This document shows positions 22,684 to 33,892 of a stretch of 64,000 nucleotides of DNA, one piece after another. The stretch is from Parelaphostrongylus tenuis. Lineage: Eukaryota > Nematoda > Chromadorea > Rhabditida > Metastrongylidae. The stretch covers positions 1-64,000 of the forward strand of contig JAHQIW010000903.1 in the NCBI GenBank assembly GCA_019055375.1. The letters are read 5' to 3'. The notes under the pieces were generated by a model. It was not told the origin of the DNA, did not search any database, and saw only the letters and a list, made by a program, of their open reading frames with translations. The first letter of the stretch is position 1, and each line of letters starts with the position of its first letter. The translations under genes were made by a program, and so were the position numbers.

Positions 22684-22800
22684 CGATGCGCAAAACTTCG
22701 ACGTCGTGCGGGACTCGAATCCGCATCTCACCCTTTCCGGAGGGCGCGTGCTCAACCAATTGCACAAACGACGCCTGTTTTTTCCACCACTCTTCAGTTA
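22684..22800 (-). repeat. tRNA-derived repeat arm, single
   Basis: The inverted arm opens gcgatgcgcaaaacttcgac, carries the B-box complement ggactcgaatccgcatc, and continues with gcgcgtgctcaaccaattgc. It matches the left arms of the palindromic composites. The terminal and central regions are missing or degraded. Confidence 0.6.
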
Positions 22801-23689
22801 AAATCAGTTTGAAATATGATCACAAAACTGTCTAGATACGACCAATATCTGGAACATGAGATACCTTCGAATTACGCAAAAAATAAAACTAACAATTGTC
22901 CTAAAAGTGTTGGTGAATGGACGAATGTCGGAAAAGGTGGTCTAAAAATTTTTATCAATATCTAACAGAGAACACATTTTTTCAGCGAAAAGGTATCGAG
23001 TCCAAATGTGATACTGTACCAATCCCCGAGTTTGCTGAAGATTTGAAGCATTCTTTCAGCACAACTAGTCCATTCATAGCACTCCTTCGACCTACAATGA
23101 AGATAGAGTTGGTTATTGAGCGGTATGACTTCGGTTCGGTTCACAATTAGTGATCGACTTGATTTCTGTGAAAAAGTGAAGAATAGCTCACAAACCAATC
23201 CTTATTTGAAGCAAAAAAAAGCAAAACTGAAGTCAAATGACTTTTGGAAGGTCTTCATGGTGCTCTGATGGAACAGAAAAAGATTACGTTTCACATTCGG
23301 AGTTTTTTTTACAAATAATGTTTATGGTTCTTTTCCGTTTGACGTTACGATATGAAGAAACGACAGCTTTCGCTGGATGATTACTTTCATAAGAGTGTTA
23401 TTAATTATTTGAAAGTTTAAATCTACGGCTAGTGCGCTTCGTGGGTGTTTTGAAAAGACCCTTTTATAACGCTGCAAAATTCGAGATGAAATTATCTTTT
23501 TTTACTCCGATGCGCGTTTTCACTATTAATTCGCTAGAAGCGCGAAAAGCATATGAACGGGTAGACAAAATCTTGTAGTATCAGAGTTATGCGCTTCATC
23601 TGGAATCTCTTTCTAAGCGGGGGAACACTTTCTTATTCTATAACAAAAATCTCACTTCACATGTAAGCTCCCTTAGCGCCATCGAAGAA
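22801..23689. other. Intergenic, nothing supported
   Basis: An ATG-started frame at 22917-23150 (MDECRKRWSKNFYQYLTENT...) is protein-like but has no recognised domain, and strong stops flank it. Not supported as a gene. Confidence 0.35.
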
Positions 23690-25215
23690 CCGCCATGTTG
23701 AAACTACGGGCAGCCCCTTCGGGCCAATTTCCCAGCACGTGGATTAGCCGAAAAACAAATGTCTGCGCATGTGAATCAAGCTCTTCCTTGCCACAGTGCA
23801 GAGAAACGGCCTTTCCACAAAATAAGCACAGCGTTGAGATCGCTGAATTTCACGCTATGGAATGACTACACTAATAGTCTAAAGAAAGAGCTCTGTTCAG
23901 CAAGAAATAAGCACGTGTGAAACACAAACGTTTATTTTCTTGAAGTATTGCAAAACACTCTTTCAAAAAACGAACAGGGAGTGTACAAGCAAGAGATTTG
24001 AGCTTTCGAATAATTACTGGCTCTTGTGAAAAGTTCTTGCCCAGCGAACGGGATCGTTTTTTCGTCCCCCGCCGTCTAAAGAAGAGTACAATATATATTC
24101 GTTCATAAAGTATATGAGCATGTCCAGAAAATTATGTAATTCGAAAATAACACAAGAGATTTAAAGTTCATTTCCGGAAAGGAAAAAAATATTTACCAAA
24201 AGACAGAAATTGCGCAACTCTTGTGGAAATTGATAAAATGCCGTTGGCAAAGGATTGAAATAAGTGATACCTCTTTTATCCCGTCCTGGCGGCAGCTAAT
24301 AGCTGGGCACGCGCGACTCCTGTTTTTCAATAAAGATTTTCTACTCCGTTTTAGCTATAATTTTAGGTTCGTAATACTTTGATACTACATGAAATTCCTT
24401 CAAACCATCTCATCTTTCTGGCTCATCCAACTGCTACCTGCATAAAAAACTAAAAGTGAATCGTAATCTTTTCCTCGCCTTCAGCGCTCTATACAGAGGT
24501 TTTTAGAAACCAAACCCTGTTTCAGAATGATCGGGGTCTACGCTATCAAATGTGCATTTAAAATCTAGAAAAAAACCGAGCACAAAACGCATGTGGAAGA
24601 TGAAACATTAAGCTTCCTTCTCGCTGCTTCAGCTCACTAAAGCCTCTTCAAAAACCAGTGCACCGAAGTTGCCGTTTCTCAAGCTGTCGAATAACTACAA
24701 AGGTCTAATATAAAAGCTACGTCCGGCCGCAAAATATAAAAAAGTATCCGTGCACTTCATGGAATGCGCACCGTCTACGAAGGGTTAAAAGAGCTCACCA
24801 CTCTGGGAGCGTGGACTGATGGGCTCTACTTCTCTAGCTGGCAACACTGGACGGCCTACTACACCTCCTCTCCACCTCGAACCTCCAGCTTGCTACTGTT
24901 CGACGCAGCACACTGGAGGCCTATGATGTAGAGCAAATGTAGCAGACAGATCATGGGTGCCAGGTAAAGACGCAGAGGCCGTCGGTCCAAGATCCCAAAA
25001 AATTACTACATCTGCTTATAGAAATTGTGAAACACCTAGCGTAAAATTTTGGTGGATAGAAAGTAGTTCTCGGAAGCATTTTGCCACAGGCGACTCACCC
25101 TTAAGTTATAGAAATTCAAAAAGGCAGAACAAGCTTTCACTTTGATCTCTGAATCTTCAGCAATCTTAAAAGTTAGTAGACTATTATAGATCGCACCTGA
25201 CATATTGTAGTGATA
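23690..25215 (+). repeat. Long dispersed repeat, copy B
   Basis: Collinear with 6960-8380 (see that entry). Matching landmarks here include aaaacaaatgtctgcgc at 23752, actacactaatagtctaaagaaagagctct at 23865, ataaagtatatgagcatgtcc at 24106, gcagaggccgt at 24971 and agactattatagatcgc at 25168. The two copies are clearly diverged, with many small indels, so this is an old family. Shorter pieces occur near 25685, 36270, 36700 and 46790-47430. Confidence 0.6.
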
Positions 25216-25990
25216 GAATGAAGCTACTTTCCGTTTCCTAGTGGACAAAACTTGAAAAGGTAAGATAGATTTCGCATTCTCATCACAAGCAACGATCTCA
25301 GCATCCGCAATGAACGATGAAACAGTATTATGGGCACACTTCTGCACCAGAGCGATGTATATGAGAGAAAAAGCACAAGAACTGACTTCCAAGGATGCTG
25401 TGTGCAAATGCACAATATGCAAAATATGCAAAAAACGACACTAGCACGTCACACATGTGACGTGCAAATCTGCTATTTAATTTCGAATTTCTTCTCCACT
25501 TTGGAAGAAACTCCAGACACAACGTATGACTTTGGCACTACGATATTCCTCTACCTGCTCATGTGCTTTTCGTGCTTAGAGAGAGCATCATTGAAAACGA
25601 ATGAACTATGTAAAACAATTTCATTTTGAATCCTAGATTGGTATAATGAAGAATTCAAAAAAAGAGCACTCAGTGCGAAGCCAAAGACTTGAACTTTCTA
25701 ATGATTAGTGACAGTCTTATGGAGAGTTCTTGTCCATCGTAAGGGATCCTCTCTTCAACTGTCACTACGTGACAAACTTGAACCCCAAATTATATTCGAA
25801 TGCCTAGTTTCACACATCTCCATACAAAGAAGCAACTAGCAGAAATTGGAAGAGCAGCAATACTCCAAAGAGTGCTACCTTATCGATGATATCTGGATAC
25901 TTAGATGTGTTGTTTTCTTGATTACGACTATAACGAGAACAACACCAGACTTTTACATGTGAATCTATAAAAACGACTAAAACGATATAA
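25216..25990. other. Intergenic, plus a short piece of the dispersed repeat
   Basis: Open frames on both strands at 25036-25629 overlap and are unrecognised. A fragment of the long dispersed repeat (ttctaatgattagtgacagtc ... gagttcttgtccatcg) lies at about 25690-25745. Confidence 0.35.
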
Positions 25991-25994
25991 ATAT

Positions 25995-26938
25995 TACCTG
26001 TCGCCCCGTTGATCGTCGAGTTACTCATACGGGTACCAGCAACTCTTCCATTTTTCCCTACCGCGTGCAAGAGTAGCCCAGTGGGTCCTCTTCGCTCTGG
26101 GGAATCGCTGAGCATCATATTTTTCTTCTATCGCTTTCGTGAAGAAATCGGACCAACGGGTCAGTGGTCTTCCTTTAGAGCGCTTGACGTCCCGAGGATT
26201 CCAGTCGGTAACGGCTCTAGTCCATCGGTTGTCGTTGAAGCGCATCACGTGTCCGGCCCACCTTATTTTCGGTATCCTGGCGTGTAGAACGGCGTCGCTG
26301 ATTTCCGATCATAGACGTAGGTCGGAACTTCGGATCCTATTCCTCATTTGCGAAATACGAGATACTCCTAGCATCAACCTTCCGACTGCGCGTTCGATAA
26401 CGCCAAGTGATCTTTCATCCTGCTTGAGCAGCGACCAGGTTTCTGCTGCATACGTTAGGCCAGGGATAATTGTCGAGTCGAAAAGGTGGGCACGGAGTCG
26501 GATGTTCTTTTTCCTCTTCACTACATCTTCGATGCTCTTAAACGTTCCTCAAGTCGCTCGTTTCCATCTGCTCAACTCTGGAACTAAGTCGTTGATTATG
26601 TTGATTTCGCTACCTCGATAGACGTAACTGGAGCATTCGGAGATTGTCGTTCCGTTGAGCGTCAATGGGGCAATAGAAACCCATCCGTTCCTCATGAACA
26701 TTGTTTTCGTTAGATTTAGTTGAAGACCAATCTTTCCACAGGCGCTATCGAAATCGGTCAACATTCCATCCGCTTGGCTAATGTTTGGTGTTATGAGAAC
26801 GATATCGTCAGCAAAGCGAAGGTGGTTTAATTGCCGACCGTCAATTTTCACTCCCATTTCGTAACATTTCAATGTTCGCATGACGTTTTGCAGGGTGGCA
26901 GTGAATAGTTTTGGCGATATTGTATTTCGCCGGCGGTA
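25995..26938 (-). pseudogene. RTE retrotransposon copy 2, 5'-truncated
   Basis: Collinear with the last third of the intact element at 31044-34397. On the minus strand it reads from just before the FADD box (HLRFADDIVLITPNISQAD, near 26830) through the C-terminal GRPLTRWSDFFTKA segment to the 3' end (gacaggtaat). Several frame breaks separate the readable blocks (26549-26881, 26309-26521, 26021-26248). Truncation from the 5' side is usual for target-primed reverse transcription. Confidence 0.85.
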
Positions 26939-27087
26939 TGCAATGTGATGTTATGTCCATTTTCGACCTTCAGAGTTCCATTAATTTACATCACGTTCTC
27001 GTACCATTTTTTTAGTCTAAGTTCTGCTTACTTACATTTTTAAGTCAATCGCGTGACAACTTAGCGTTTAGCCAAACACGCGGCAAC

Positions 27088-27495
27088 TTACACCCAGGCA
27101 TCAGTCTGTATGCACCTGGAGAGAAAATATGAACGTGATGTAAGGTTGGTGATACGATTCTGACGGAAAAAGCTCGGTACAAAGTCGAATTGCAAGAGCT
27201 CCCATGTGTATCTTTTTACCGTAAACTCAATTGAGAAAAGTAGTGTTTGACGTTTTAATATGATTCTCGCTGTATTCTTTTTATAGCATTTTGCCAATAT
27301 TGCTGCTTCATAAGGAAAAAAGTTTCTAAGCTTATGGATGCGTACAGGACGTTTGGGAAACTGTTTCAGTTGCCGCGTGTTATGTAGGCCAACCCATCTG
27401 AGGCGGGGCTGACCCATTCGAGTACACCAATATTTTAAAGCTTTTATTGCTGAACTGCTCTTTCCTGCCTGATTATTAGTATGCCTGATAATCAT
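27088..27495 (-). other. Unassigned open frame next to a hammerhead unit
   Basis: A 135-codon minus-strand frame (MIIRHTNNQAGKSSSAIKAL...) begins inside the tail of the minus-strand hammerhead unit and runs out of it. It includes a basic LRWVGLHNTRQLKQF-like part but matches no family I know; it has no reverse transcriptase or GIY-YIG motifs. It may be chance or part of a partner gene of the hammerhead element. Confidence 0.2.
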
Positions 27496-27544
27496 TTTTT
27501 GAGCTACGCATGCCAGTGATTGTCAAAGAGGGCTGACATAAAAA

Positions 27545-27587
27545 GCCCAATACACGCGTTTCAATCATGCGATCTCTTCAGTCGGGC
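27545..27587 (-). ncRNA. Hammerhead ribozyme, minus-strand copy
   Basis: The minus strand reads GCCCGA, CTGAAGA, GATC-gcat-GATT, GAAA, a CGCGTG minimal stem III, cleavage triplet GTA, then TTGGGC. Stem I has one wobble and stem II one G/T wobble. The core is intact. This is the slightly worn sister of 28014-28056. Confidence 0.75.
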
Positions 27588-28013
27588 AGTTACCCTTTCT
27601 CGTCTTTTGTTAATCTCTGTGGATGCTCCAGTCCCCACAATAAGAGTTAGCGACGACGAACGCTTTACACTCTATGTCCAGTGAAAATCTCACCGAACAT
27701 AGAGTGTTGTACACTCAATTGCTCTTGGCTGGTATATTCAATAGAACATATCTTTCGTTTCGAGTGTTTTCTTATGACCGCAGCTCAAATTTCCATATGC
27801 CTGGCAATCATTTTCTGAGCCACGCATGTCAGTGGTCTGTTAAAGAAAAGATATGAAATACTGAATATACCAGCCAAGAGCAATCGAGTGTAGAACACTG
27901 CATGTTCGGATATTTGCACTGGACACATAGTGTGAAACGTTCGCAGTTGCTAACTCTTAGTGTGGAGGACTGGAGCACCCATAGAGATTAGCAAAAGACG
28001 AGAAAGGGTAACT

Positions 28014-28056
28014 GCCCGACTGACGAGATCGCAAGATCGAAACACGTGTATCGGGC
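28014..28056 (+). ncRNA. Type I hammerhead ribozyme, plus-strand copy
   Basis: GCCCGA (28014-28019), CTGACGA (28020-28026), stem II GATC-gcaa-GATC (28027-28038), GAAA (28039-28042), the ACACGTGT palindrome, cleavage triplet GTA ending at 28050, and TCGGGC (28051-28056). Stem I has six Watson-Crick pairs and stem II four. Stem II differs from that at 13437 in both strands yet stays paired, which supports selection on structure. Expected to cleave after 28050. Confidence 0.85.
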
Positions 28057-28185
28057 CTTATAAGTCAGCCCTCTTTAACAGACCGTTGACATGCGTGGCT
28101 TAAAAAAATGATTATCAGGCATATTGAAATTTGAGCTCTGGTCTTATGAAAACCCGTGAAACGAAAGGTATAATTATAAGTGCTC

Positions 28186-28645
28186 ATTGCATGTTTTGAG
28201 TATCGACAATTCTAATCTTTTACTTGATTCTAGAAAGACTCTCGTATTGAACCGCAGGAGTGAAAATGATATCACGCTTCACCCTTGGCTTGATATGTTC
28301 GCTTGACTAAGATATTCGGCGACCTTGCATTGAATGTTTAGCAGCCACTAGTCAACATGAGTGCTACCGATTGTGGAGTTGAGTCTGAGTTTGAAAAAGT
28401 GTTTGTAAAGTACTACGAGAGCAAAAGAATATTATATTTAGCACTCGGAGTAGTTAGTTCGCTCCTTTAACTTGATCGCAGATTTATTTGACAACATTCT
28501 CTTCTTCATTTTTTTTTTCAACAAACTTCAAATCAAAATTTTCGGATCAAAAAATACCTCAATATATGGAAAATGATTAGAAATTTTGTCCTATAATGCA
28601 CATACGTGGAAATTTTTATTAGAACGAAAAAAAAATATTTCTATT
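28186..28645. other. Intergenic, nothing supported
   Basis: AT-rich spacer with short A and T runs between the hammerhead pair and RTE copy 3. Confidence 0.5.
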
Positions 28646-28647
28646 TC

Positions 28648-31043
28648 ACCTGTCACGTATATCACCTGTCGTCCCGCTAATCGTCGAGCGACCCAAACGG
28701 GAGCCAACAACACTTCCATTTTCCCTATTGCGGCAAGAGTAGCCTAGTGGGTCGTCCTTACTTTAGTAATTCATCGAGCATCATATGCTTCAATGCTTTT
28801 AGTGAAGAAATAGGACCATCAAGCCAATGGCCTTCCAGTAGAGTGCATGATATCTTGAGTATTCCAGTCGGTATCGGATTTCGTCTTTCGGCTATCGTTA
28901 AAGTGCATCAAGGCCCGGCCTACCTTATTTTCGATATCCTGGCGTATAAAACGGCGTTTTTGATTTTCGACCTTTGACGTAGGTTAGAAATTCGGATCCT
29001 CTTTCTCATTTGCAGAATGCGGGGTACTTCTAGCGTCGACCTTTCGACTGCGCGTTCAAAACATCAAGAGATCTTTCATTCTGTTTGCGTAGCGACCAGG
29101 CTTTTGCTGCATACGTTAGGGCAGAGATAACCGTTAAATCGAAAAGGTAGACACGGAGTCGCATGCTCTTACCTCTCTTCGCTACGTCCTTCATAACATT
29201 CAGAAATGTTTATTTTGCTGAGTGTGAAATGGAGCATTTAAAACCCATCCATTACTCGCAAACGTCGTTGTCGATAGATTTACTTGAAGACCAGTCTTTC
29301 CACAGGCGGTGCCAAAATCGATGAACGTTCGCTCTTTTTGGCTGATGCTTGATGCCATGAGGACAAATCATTCGCGAAGAGAAGATGGTTTGCTTGTCGA
29401 CCGTTAATTCTCACTCCCGTATCGCCCCATCCTATTGTTCGCCTAACGTTATCGAAAGTGGAAGTGGATAATTTTGGTGAAGTTGTAACGCTTTGTAAAA
29501 CGCCTCTTCTTACACCGATGGTCATATTGTTGTAGAATGGCGATATCTTGGTCGTGAAAAATTTATATAGCTAACAAAGGATCGTAATATATCGACTAGG
29601 AGCGCCCTGGTTGTCCAAAACCTCTATAAGCGCTTCTGTTTTCACTGAATCAAAGGGATTTATCAGATCGATAAAAGTGAGACAGAGTGATAATTTGTTC
29701 TCGTAAAACTTTAATTGGCCTCTTATTCGTGTGAATGTGTTCTATGGTACTAAATCCCTTTTGGAACCCTGTTTGTTCGCGTAGCTGTCCTTCGTCTAGT
29801 GTTCTGTCTATGCTGCTTAGGATGACTCGAGTGAAGGGCTTACAGACAACGAACAGCAAGTAGATTGGGCGATAATTACATATGCCGTGAAGATCTTCCA
29901 ATTTGAACAACAACACGACCTTGCGAGATTTCCATTGAATGAGAACCGTGCATTCTGACAGGTAGCGAGCACAGAGCCGAGCCAAGATGTTGATGAGAAC
30001 TGACGTAGGTTTTTTAGGAGTTATGGTCTAATTCTGTCTAGACCAGCTGTTGCTCTACTCTTCACTGACGATGTGACATGTCGCATTTCGGAAAGAAGGA
30101 TCTTGGAACGGCAGATTCGTCTTCTTTTGATTTGTATGACAGCGAGTGAACATGGCTGACGAAGAGATCTGAGTAATAGTGGTGGATGATTTTTTCAATT
30201 GTCCTTTCAGGTGTAAGTGTGCCATCAGAGCGTTGGAGTGCAGTAATCTTAATCTCAAAATTGGCAAAGCCTCGTTGGGCTTTGAGAGCGCTCTTCCCAA
30301 TTTCTGCCATATCTGCTGTTCGTTCCCTCTAGGGTCTTCTTTTATCGCTTCTCTGCAGCGTTTCGCTAGTTTGGACGCACTCGAGTGTCTGCGAAACTAA
30401 GCGTCTTTTCGTGACTTTAAAACTCTCCGCTTTCATAGCGCCAGTGTGAAATTATTCGACAAGCCGGTCACATTCTTCGTTGATGTTGTCGACAACGGTA
30501 TCCTCTCAAGAGCCGTCTAATGTTTTAAATACATTCAAGTTTATGGTGATTATGCGACTTCATTGTTTGATTTTAAGAGTTTTCTCACCTTTTCACGAAA
30601 TAACGAACGTTGCGTGAAGGAGGCGGCGGTCTGATTCTGCGTAGAACTTAGAAACAACTGCAACATCGGCAAGGTGGAACCTTCCATTTAGCAAGATGTG
30701 GTCAATTTTGTCATGGTACTCTCCATTGGGACACTCCAACGTCTATCGCTGAGAGTAAGGCACTTGGAATTGTGAACTACAATGGATGGTTCGGGTCGTC
30801 ATGGTAAACTCACACAGCCTGTTATGCTGTTCATTCCATTCTAGTCCGTTTGTCCCAAAGTGACGGTCTGCAGACGTTTTTCTAGGTCCAAATTTCGAAT
30901 CACAATTATCACAATGACGTTGCAGAATGCATCTGTTCGTTTCTGAAGAGCATTTTGTTGTCCATATAAAAAGCTTTGACTTCGCCTTCAGTATGGCTTG
31001 ATGTTGACAGCAACGAGGATGGTCGAATCCGGCACTGATCCAT
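28648..31043 (-). pseudogene. RTE copy 3, 3' portion (split by a nested insertion)
   Basis: Degenerate but collinear with the intact element: the 3' end (cacctgtcgtcccgc at 28667), the thumb and C-terminal region, the FADD-like box, the motif B region (reads TIGVRRGVLQ near 29500), NYRPI-like sequence near 29870, an endonuclease C-terminus, and part of the endonuclease to 31043. It is full of stops and frameshifts. It ends exactly where the nested copy begins and resumes at 34398. At 30506-30508 it has TGA where copies 4 and 5 have TAG. Confidence 0.8.
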
Positions 31044-31051
31044 CACCTGTA

Positions 31052-33064
31052 TCACCTGTCGTCCCGTTGATCGTCGAGTGACTCGAGCGGGTACCAGCAA
31101 CTCTTCCATTTTTCCCTATCGCGTGCAAGAGAAGCCCAGTGGGTCCTCCTTGCTCTAGGAATTCGCTGAGCATCATATCTTTCTTCCATCGCTTTCGTGA
31201 AGAAATCGGACCAACGGGTCAGTGGTCTTCCTTTAGAGCGCTTGACGTCCCGAGGAATCCAGTCGGTAACGGCTCTCGTCCATCGGTTGTCGTTGAAGCG
31301 CATCACGTGTCCGGCCCACCTTATTTTCGATATCCTGGCGTGTAGAACGGCGTCTCTGATTTTCGATCGTTGACGTAGGTCGGAAGTTCGGATCCTTTGT
31401 CTCATTTGCGAAATACGGGATACTCCTAGCATCGACCTTTCGACTGCGCGTTTGATAACGGCAAGTGATCTTTCATCCTGCTTACGTAGCGACCAGGTTT
31501 CTGCTGTATACGCTAGGGCAGGGATAACTGTCGAGTCGAAAAGGTGGGCACGGAGTCGGATGTTCTTTGTCCTCTTCACTACATCTTCGATGCTCTTAAA
31601 CGTTCCCCAAGCCGCTCGTTTCCTCCTGCTCAACTCTGGGGTTAGGTCGTTCATCATGTTGATTTCACGACCTAGATAGATGTAACTGGAGCATTCGGAA
31701 ATTGTCGTTCCGTTGAGCGTGAATGGGGCATTAGAAACCCATCCGTTCCTCATGAACATTGCTTTCGTTAGATTCAGTTGCAGACCGATCTTTCCACAGG
31801 CGTTATCGAAATAGGTCAACATTCGTTCCGCTTGGCTGATGTTTGGTGTTATGAGAACGATATCGTCAGCAAAGCGAAGATGGTTTAATTGTCGACCGTC
31901 AATTTTCACTCCCATTTCGTCCCATTCTAAAGTTCGCATGACGTTTTGTAGGGTGGCAGTGAATAGTTTTGGCGATATTGTATCGCCTTGTCGAACCCCT
32001 CTTCTTGCGTCAATGGTGATATTGTTGTAGAACGGAGATATTCTGGTCGTGAAATCTTTATAAAGCTCACGAAGGATCATTATGTACCGAGTAGGGACGC
32101 CCTGGTTATCCAGAGCCTCTATAAGCGCTTCTGTTTCCACTGAATCAAAGGCTTTTTTCAGATCGATAAAAGTGAGACAGAGTGGTTGTTTGTACTCTCG
32201 CGAAACTTCAATGAGTCTTGTGATCGTGTGGATGTGGTCCATGGTACTAAATCCTTTTCTGAACCCTGCTTGTTCGCATGGCTGTCCTTCGTCCAGTGTT
32301 CTGTCAATCCTGTTCAGGATGACTCGAGTAAAGAGTTTATAGACAACGGACAGCAAGCAGATTGGGCGATAATTGCCTATGTCGTGAAGGTCTCCCTTTT
32401 TGAACAACAATACGGTCTTGCTGGTTTTCCATTGAATAGGGACCTTGCATTCTGACAGGTAGCGAGTGAAGAGCCGAGCCAGGGTGTTTATGAGAACTGG
32501 CGGCAGGTTCTTCAGGTGTTCTGGTCTAATCCTGTCTGGACCGGGTGTTGTTCTGTTTTTCACCGACGATATAGCATGTCGGATTTCGGAAGGAAGGACC
32601 GGTGGAACGACATATTCGTCCTCTTTCAATTTATATGACGGTAAGAGAACATGGCTGGCGAAGAGATCCGAGTAGTACTGGTGGATGATTTTCTCCATAG
32701 CCCTTCTAGAAGCTGTAAGTGTCCCGTCAGGGTATCGGAGTGCTATCATCTTGGTCTTATAGTTGGCGAAGCCTCGCTGGGCTTTGCGAATGCTCTTCCC
32801 AGCTTCTGCAGCTTCTGCCATAACTGCTGCTCTTCTCTCTTTAAGGTCTTCTTTTATCGCTTCTCTGCATCGTTTCGCAAGTTCGGACGTAAGGTTTCGG
32901 TTGCCTGCGGCTCGTGCGATTCCACGTTGACGTATCAGCTCGAGTGTCTGCGGAGACAAGCGTCTTTTCGTGACCTTAGGATTCTCGGCTTTTATAGCGC
33001 TAACGTGAAGATATTCAACGAGTCGATCGTATTCTTCGTCGATGTTGTCGACAACGGCATCTTC
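31052..33064 (-). CDS. RTE reverse transcriptase region
   Basis: Open from the codon after a TAG at 33065-33067 to the TAA-equivalent end at 31052. There is no ATG until 32821, so the first 81 codons depend on readthrough, splicing or fusion with the endonuclease frame. Motifs in order: NYRPICLLSVVYKLFTRVIL (finger), EQAGFRKGFSTMDHI, LTFIDLKKAFDSVE (palm A, catalytic D), RRGVRQGDTISPKLF (palm B), HLRFADDIVLI (palm C, catalytic DD), then a C-terminal GRPLTRWSDFFTKAM and HWASLARDREKWKSCWYP region typical of nematode RTE elements. No internal stop or frameshift. It would copy the element RNA at the nicked target. Confidence 0.92.
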   Translation of the reverse strand, partial: EDAVVDNIDEEYDRLVEYLHVSAIKAENPKVTKRRLSPQTLELIRQRGIARAAGNRNLTSELAKRCREAIKEDLKERRAAVMAEAAEAGKSIRKAQRGFANYKTKMIALRYPDGTLTASRRAMEKIIHQYYSDLFASHVLLPSYKLKEDEYVVPPVLPSEIRHAISSVKNRTTPGPDRIRPEHLKNLPPVLINTLARLFTRYLSECKVPIQWKTSKTVLLFKKGDLHDIGNYRPICLLSVVYKLFTRVILNRIDRTLDEGQPCEQAGFRKGFSTMDHIHTITRLIEVSREYKQPLCLTFIDLKKAFDSVETEALIEALDNQGVPTRYIMILRELYKDFTTRISPFYNNITIDARRGVRQGDTISPKLFTATLQNVMRTLEWDEMGVKIDGRQLNHLRFADDIVLITPNISQAERMLTYFDNACGKIGLQLNLTKAMFMRNGWVSNAPFTLNGTTISECSSYIYLGREINMMNDLTPELSRRKRAAWGTFKSIEDVVKRTKNIRLRAHLFDSTVIPALAYTAETWSLRKQDERSLAVIKRAVERSMLGVSRISQMRQRIRTSDLRQRSKIRDAVLHARISKIRWAGHVMRFNDNRWTRAVTDWIPRDVKRSKGRPLTRWSDFFTKAMEERYDAQRIPRARRTHWASLARDREKWKSCWYPLESLDDQRDDR

Positions 33065-33892
33065 CTAAGAGCCGACTAATGATTTGAATACATCCCAGTT
33101 TATAGTAGTTCTGGGACTTCGTTGTTTGAATTTAGCGGCTTTCTCTCCTCTCCTCGAAAATCGGAACGTTGCGCGAAGGAGGTGATGGTCTGATCCCGTG
33201 TAGAACTTGGGAACAACAGCGACGTCGGTCAGGCAAAACCTTCGATTTACTATGATGTGATCTATTTCGTTATGGTACTCTCCATTGGGAGACTCCCACG
33301 TCCATCGCCGAGAGAGAGGCTTTTGGAATTGCGAGTTACCATGGATGGTTTGCGTCGTCATGATAAACTCGGATAACCTCTCACCCTGTTCATTCCATTC
33401 TGGTCCGTGGGTCCCTATGTGACGTTCTTCAGACGTTCTTCTAGGTCCAATTTTTGCGTTAAAATCTCCGACAATGACCTTGAAGAATGTATGATCTTCT
33501 CTGAAGAATTTTTCGAGGTCCATATAGAACGCTTCGACTTCGTCTTCGTCATAGCTTGATGTTGGTGCGTAAGCAAAGAAGATGGTCAAAGCCGGCATAG
33601 AACCACATCGTTTCAACTGTAATCGTCCGATACGGGTTGTTAGTTGTTCGAACGAATCAATGTTCACGGTCAAATTCGATTTGACGAGGACGCCAACGCC
33701 ACCGACACCTCTGCGATCGCATGTTCCAAGGAACAGTTCTTCTCCGGTGTCATAGACAGCGTGAAAAGGATGGCGCCTTCTCGTCTCAGCCAGGCCAATG
33801 ACGTCGTACCTTATTCTTCTTGCTTGAATCAACAGATCTTCTACAGCGGATTGTTGAGCAAGGGTTCTTGCATTGTAGGTACAGATCGTCAT
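33065..33892 (-). CDS. RTE AP-type endonuclease
   Basis: ATG at 33892 gives [15 protein letters not shown], with the frame open upstream to 34048. APE motifs are present in order: the asparagine of [12 protein letters not shown] (metal-binding E), [13 protein letters not shown] (D and N), [10 protein letters not shown], and [11 protein letters not shown] (SDH catalytic His). The protein nicks target DNA to prime reverse transcription. The frame ends at TAG 33065-33067 after [10 protein letters not shown], and the following codons stay open in the same frame into the reverse transcriptase. The usual RTE product is one polypeptide of about 1000 residues, so the stop is unexpected. Confidence 0.92.
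   Translation of the reverse strand: MTICTYNARTLAQQSAVEDLLIQARRIRYDVIGLAETRRRHPFHAVYDTGEELFLGTCDRRGVGGVGVLVKSNLTVNIDSFEQLTTRIGRLQLKRCGSMPALTIFFAYAPTSSYDEDEVEAFYMDLEKFFREDHTFFKVIVGDFNAKIGPRRTSEERHIGTHGPEWNEQGERLSEFIMTTQTIHGNSQFQKPLSRRWTWESPNGEYHNEIDHIIVNRRFCLTDVAVVPKFYTGSDHHLLRATFRFSRRGEKAAKFKQRSPRTTINWDVFKSLVGS

Larger units (their letters stand above)
27485..28185. mobile_element. Head-to-head pair of hammerhead-bearing units
   Basis: A left unit (minus strand, 27485-27742) and right unit (plus strand, 27858-28125) form an inverted repeat of about 250 bp per arm with high identity. Each arm holds, in order: an upstream segment (for example GACGAGAAAGGGTAACTGCC), a hammerhead, CAGCCCTCTTT, and the GCATGCGT...TGATTATCAGGCAT tail. 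The inner edges pair as well: GCTCTTGGCTGGTATATTCA against its complement at 27861. The centre (27743-27857) holds a further minus-strand tail without its ribozyme. The right unit's tail continues to about 28185 (gaaacgaaaggtat). There are no open frames inside the arms. Confidence 0.7.

Noticed and set aside
27545..28056. CRISPR-like inverted or spaced repeats
   Set aside because: Only two mirrored units, no regular spacers, and a eukaryotic context; hammerhead ribozymes explain the structure.
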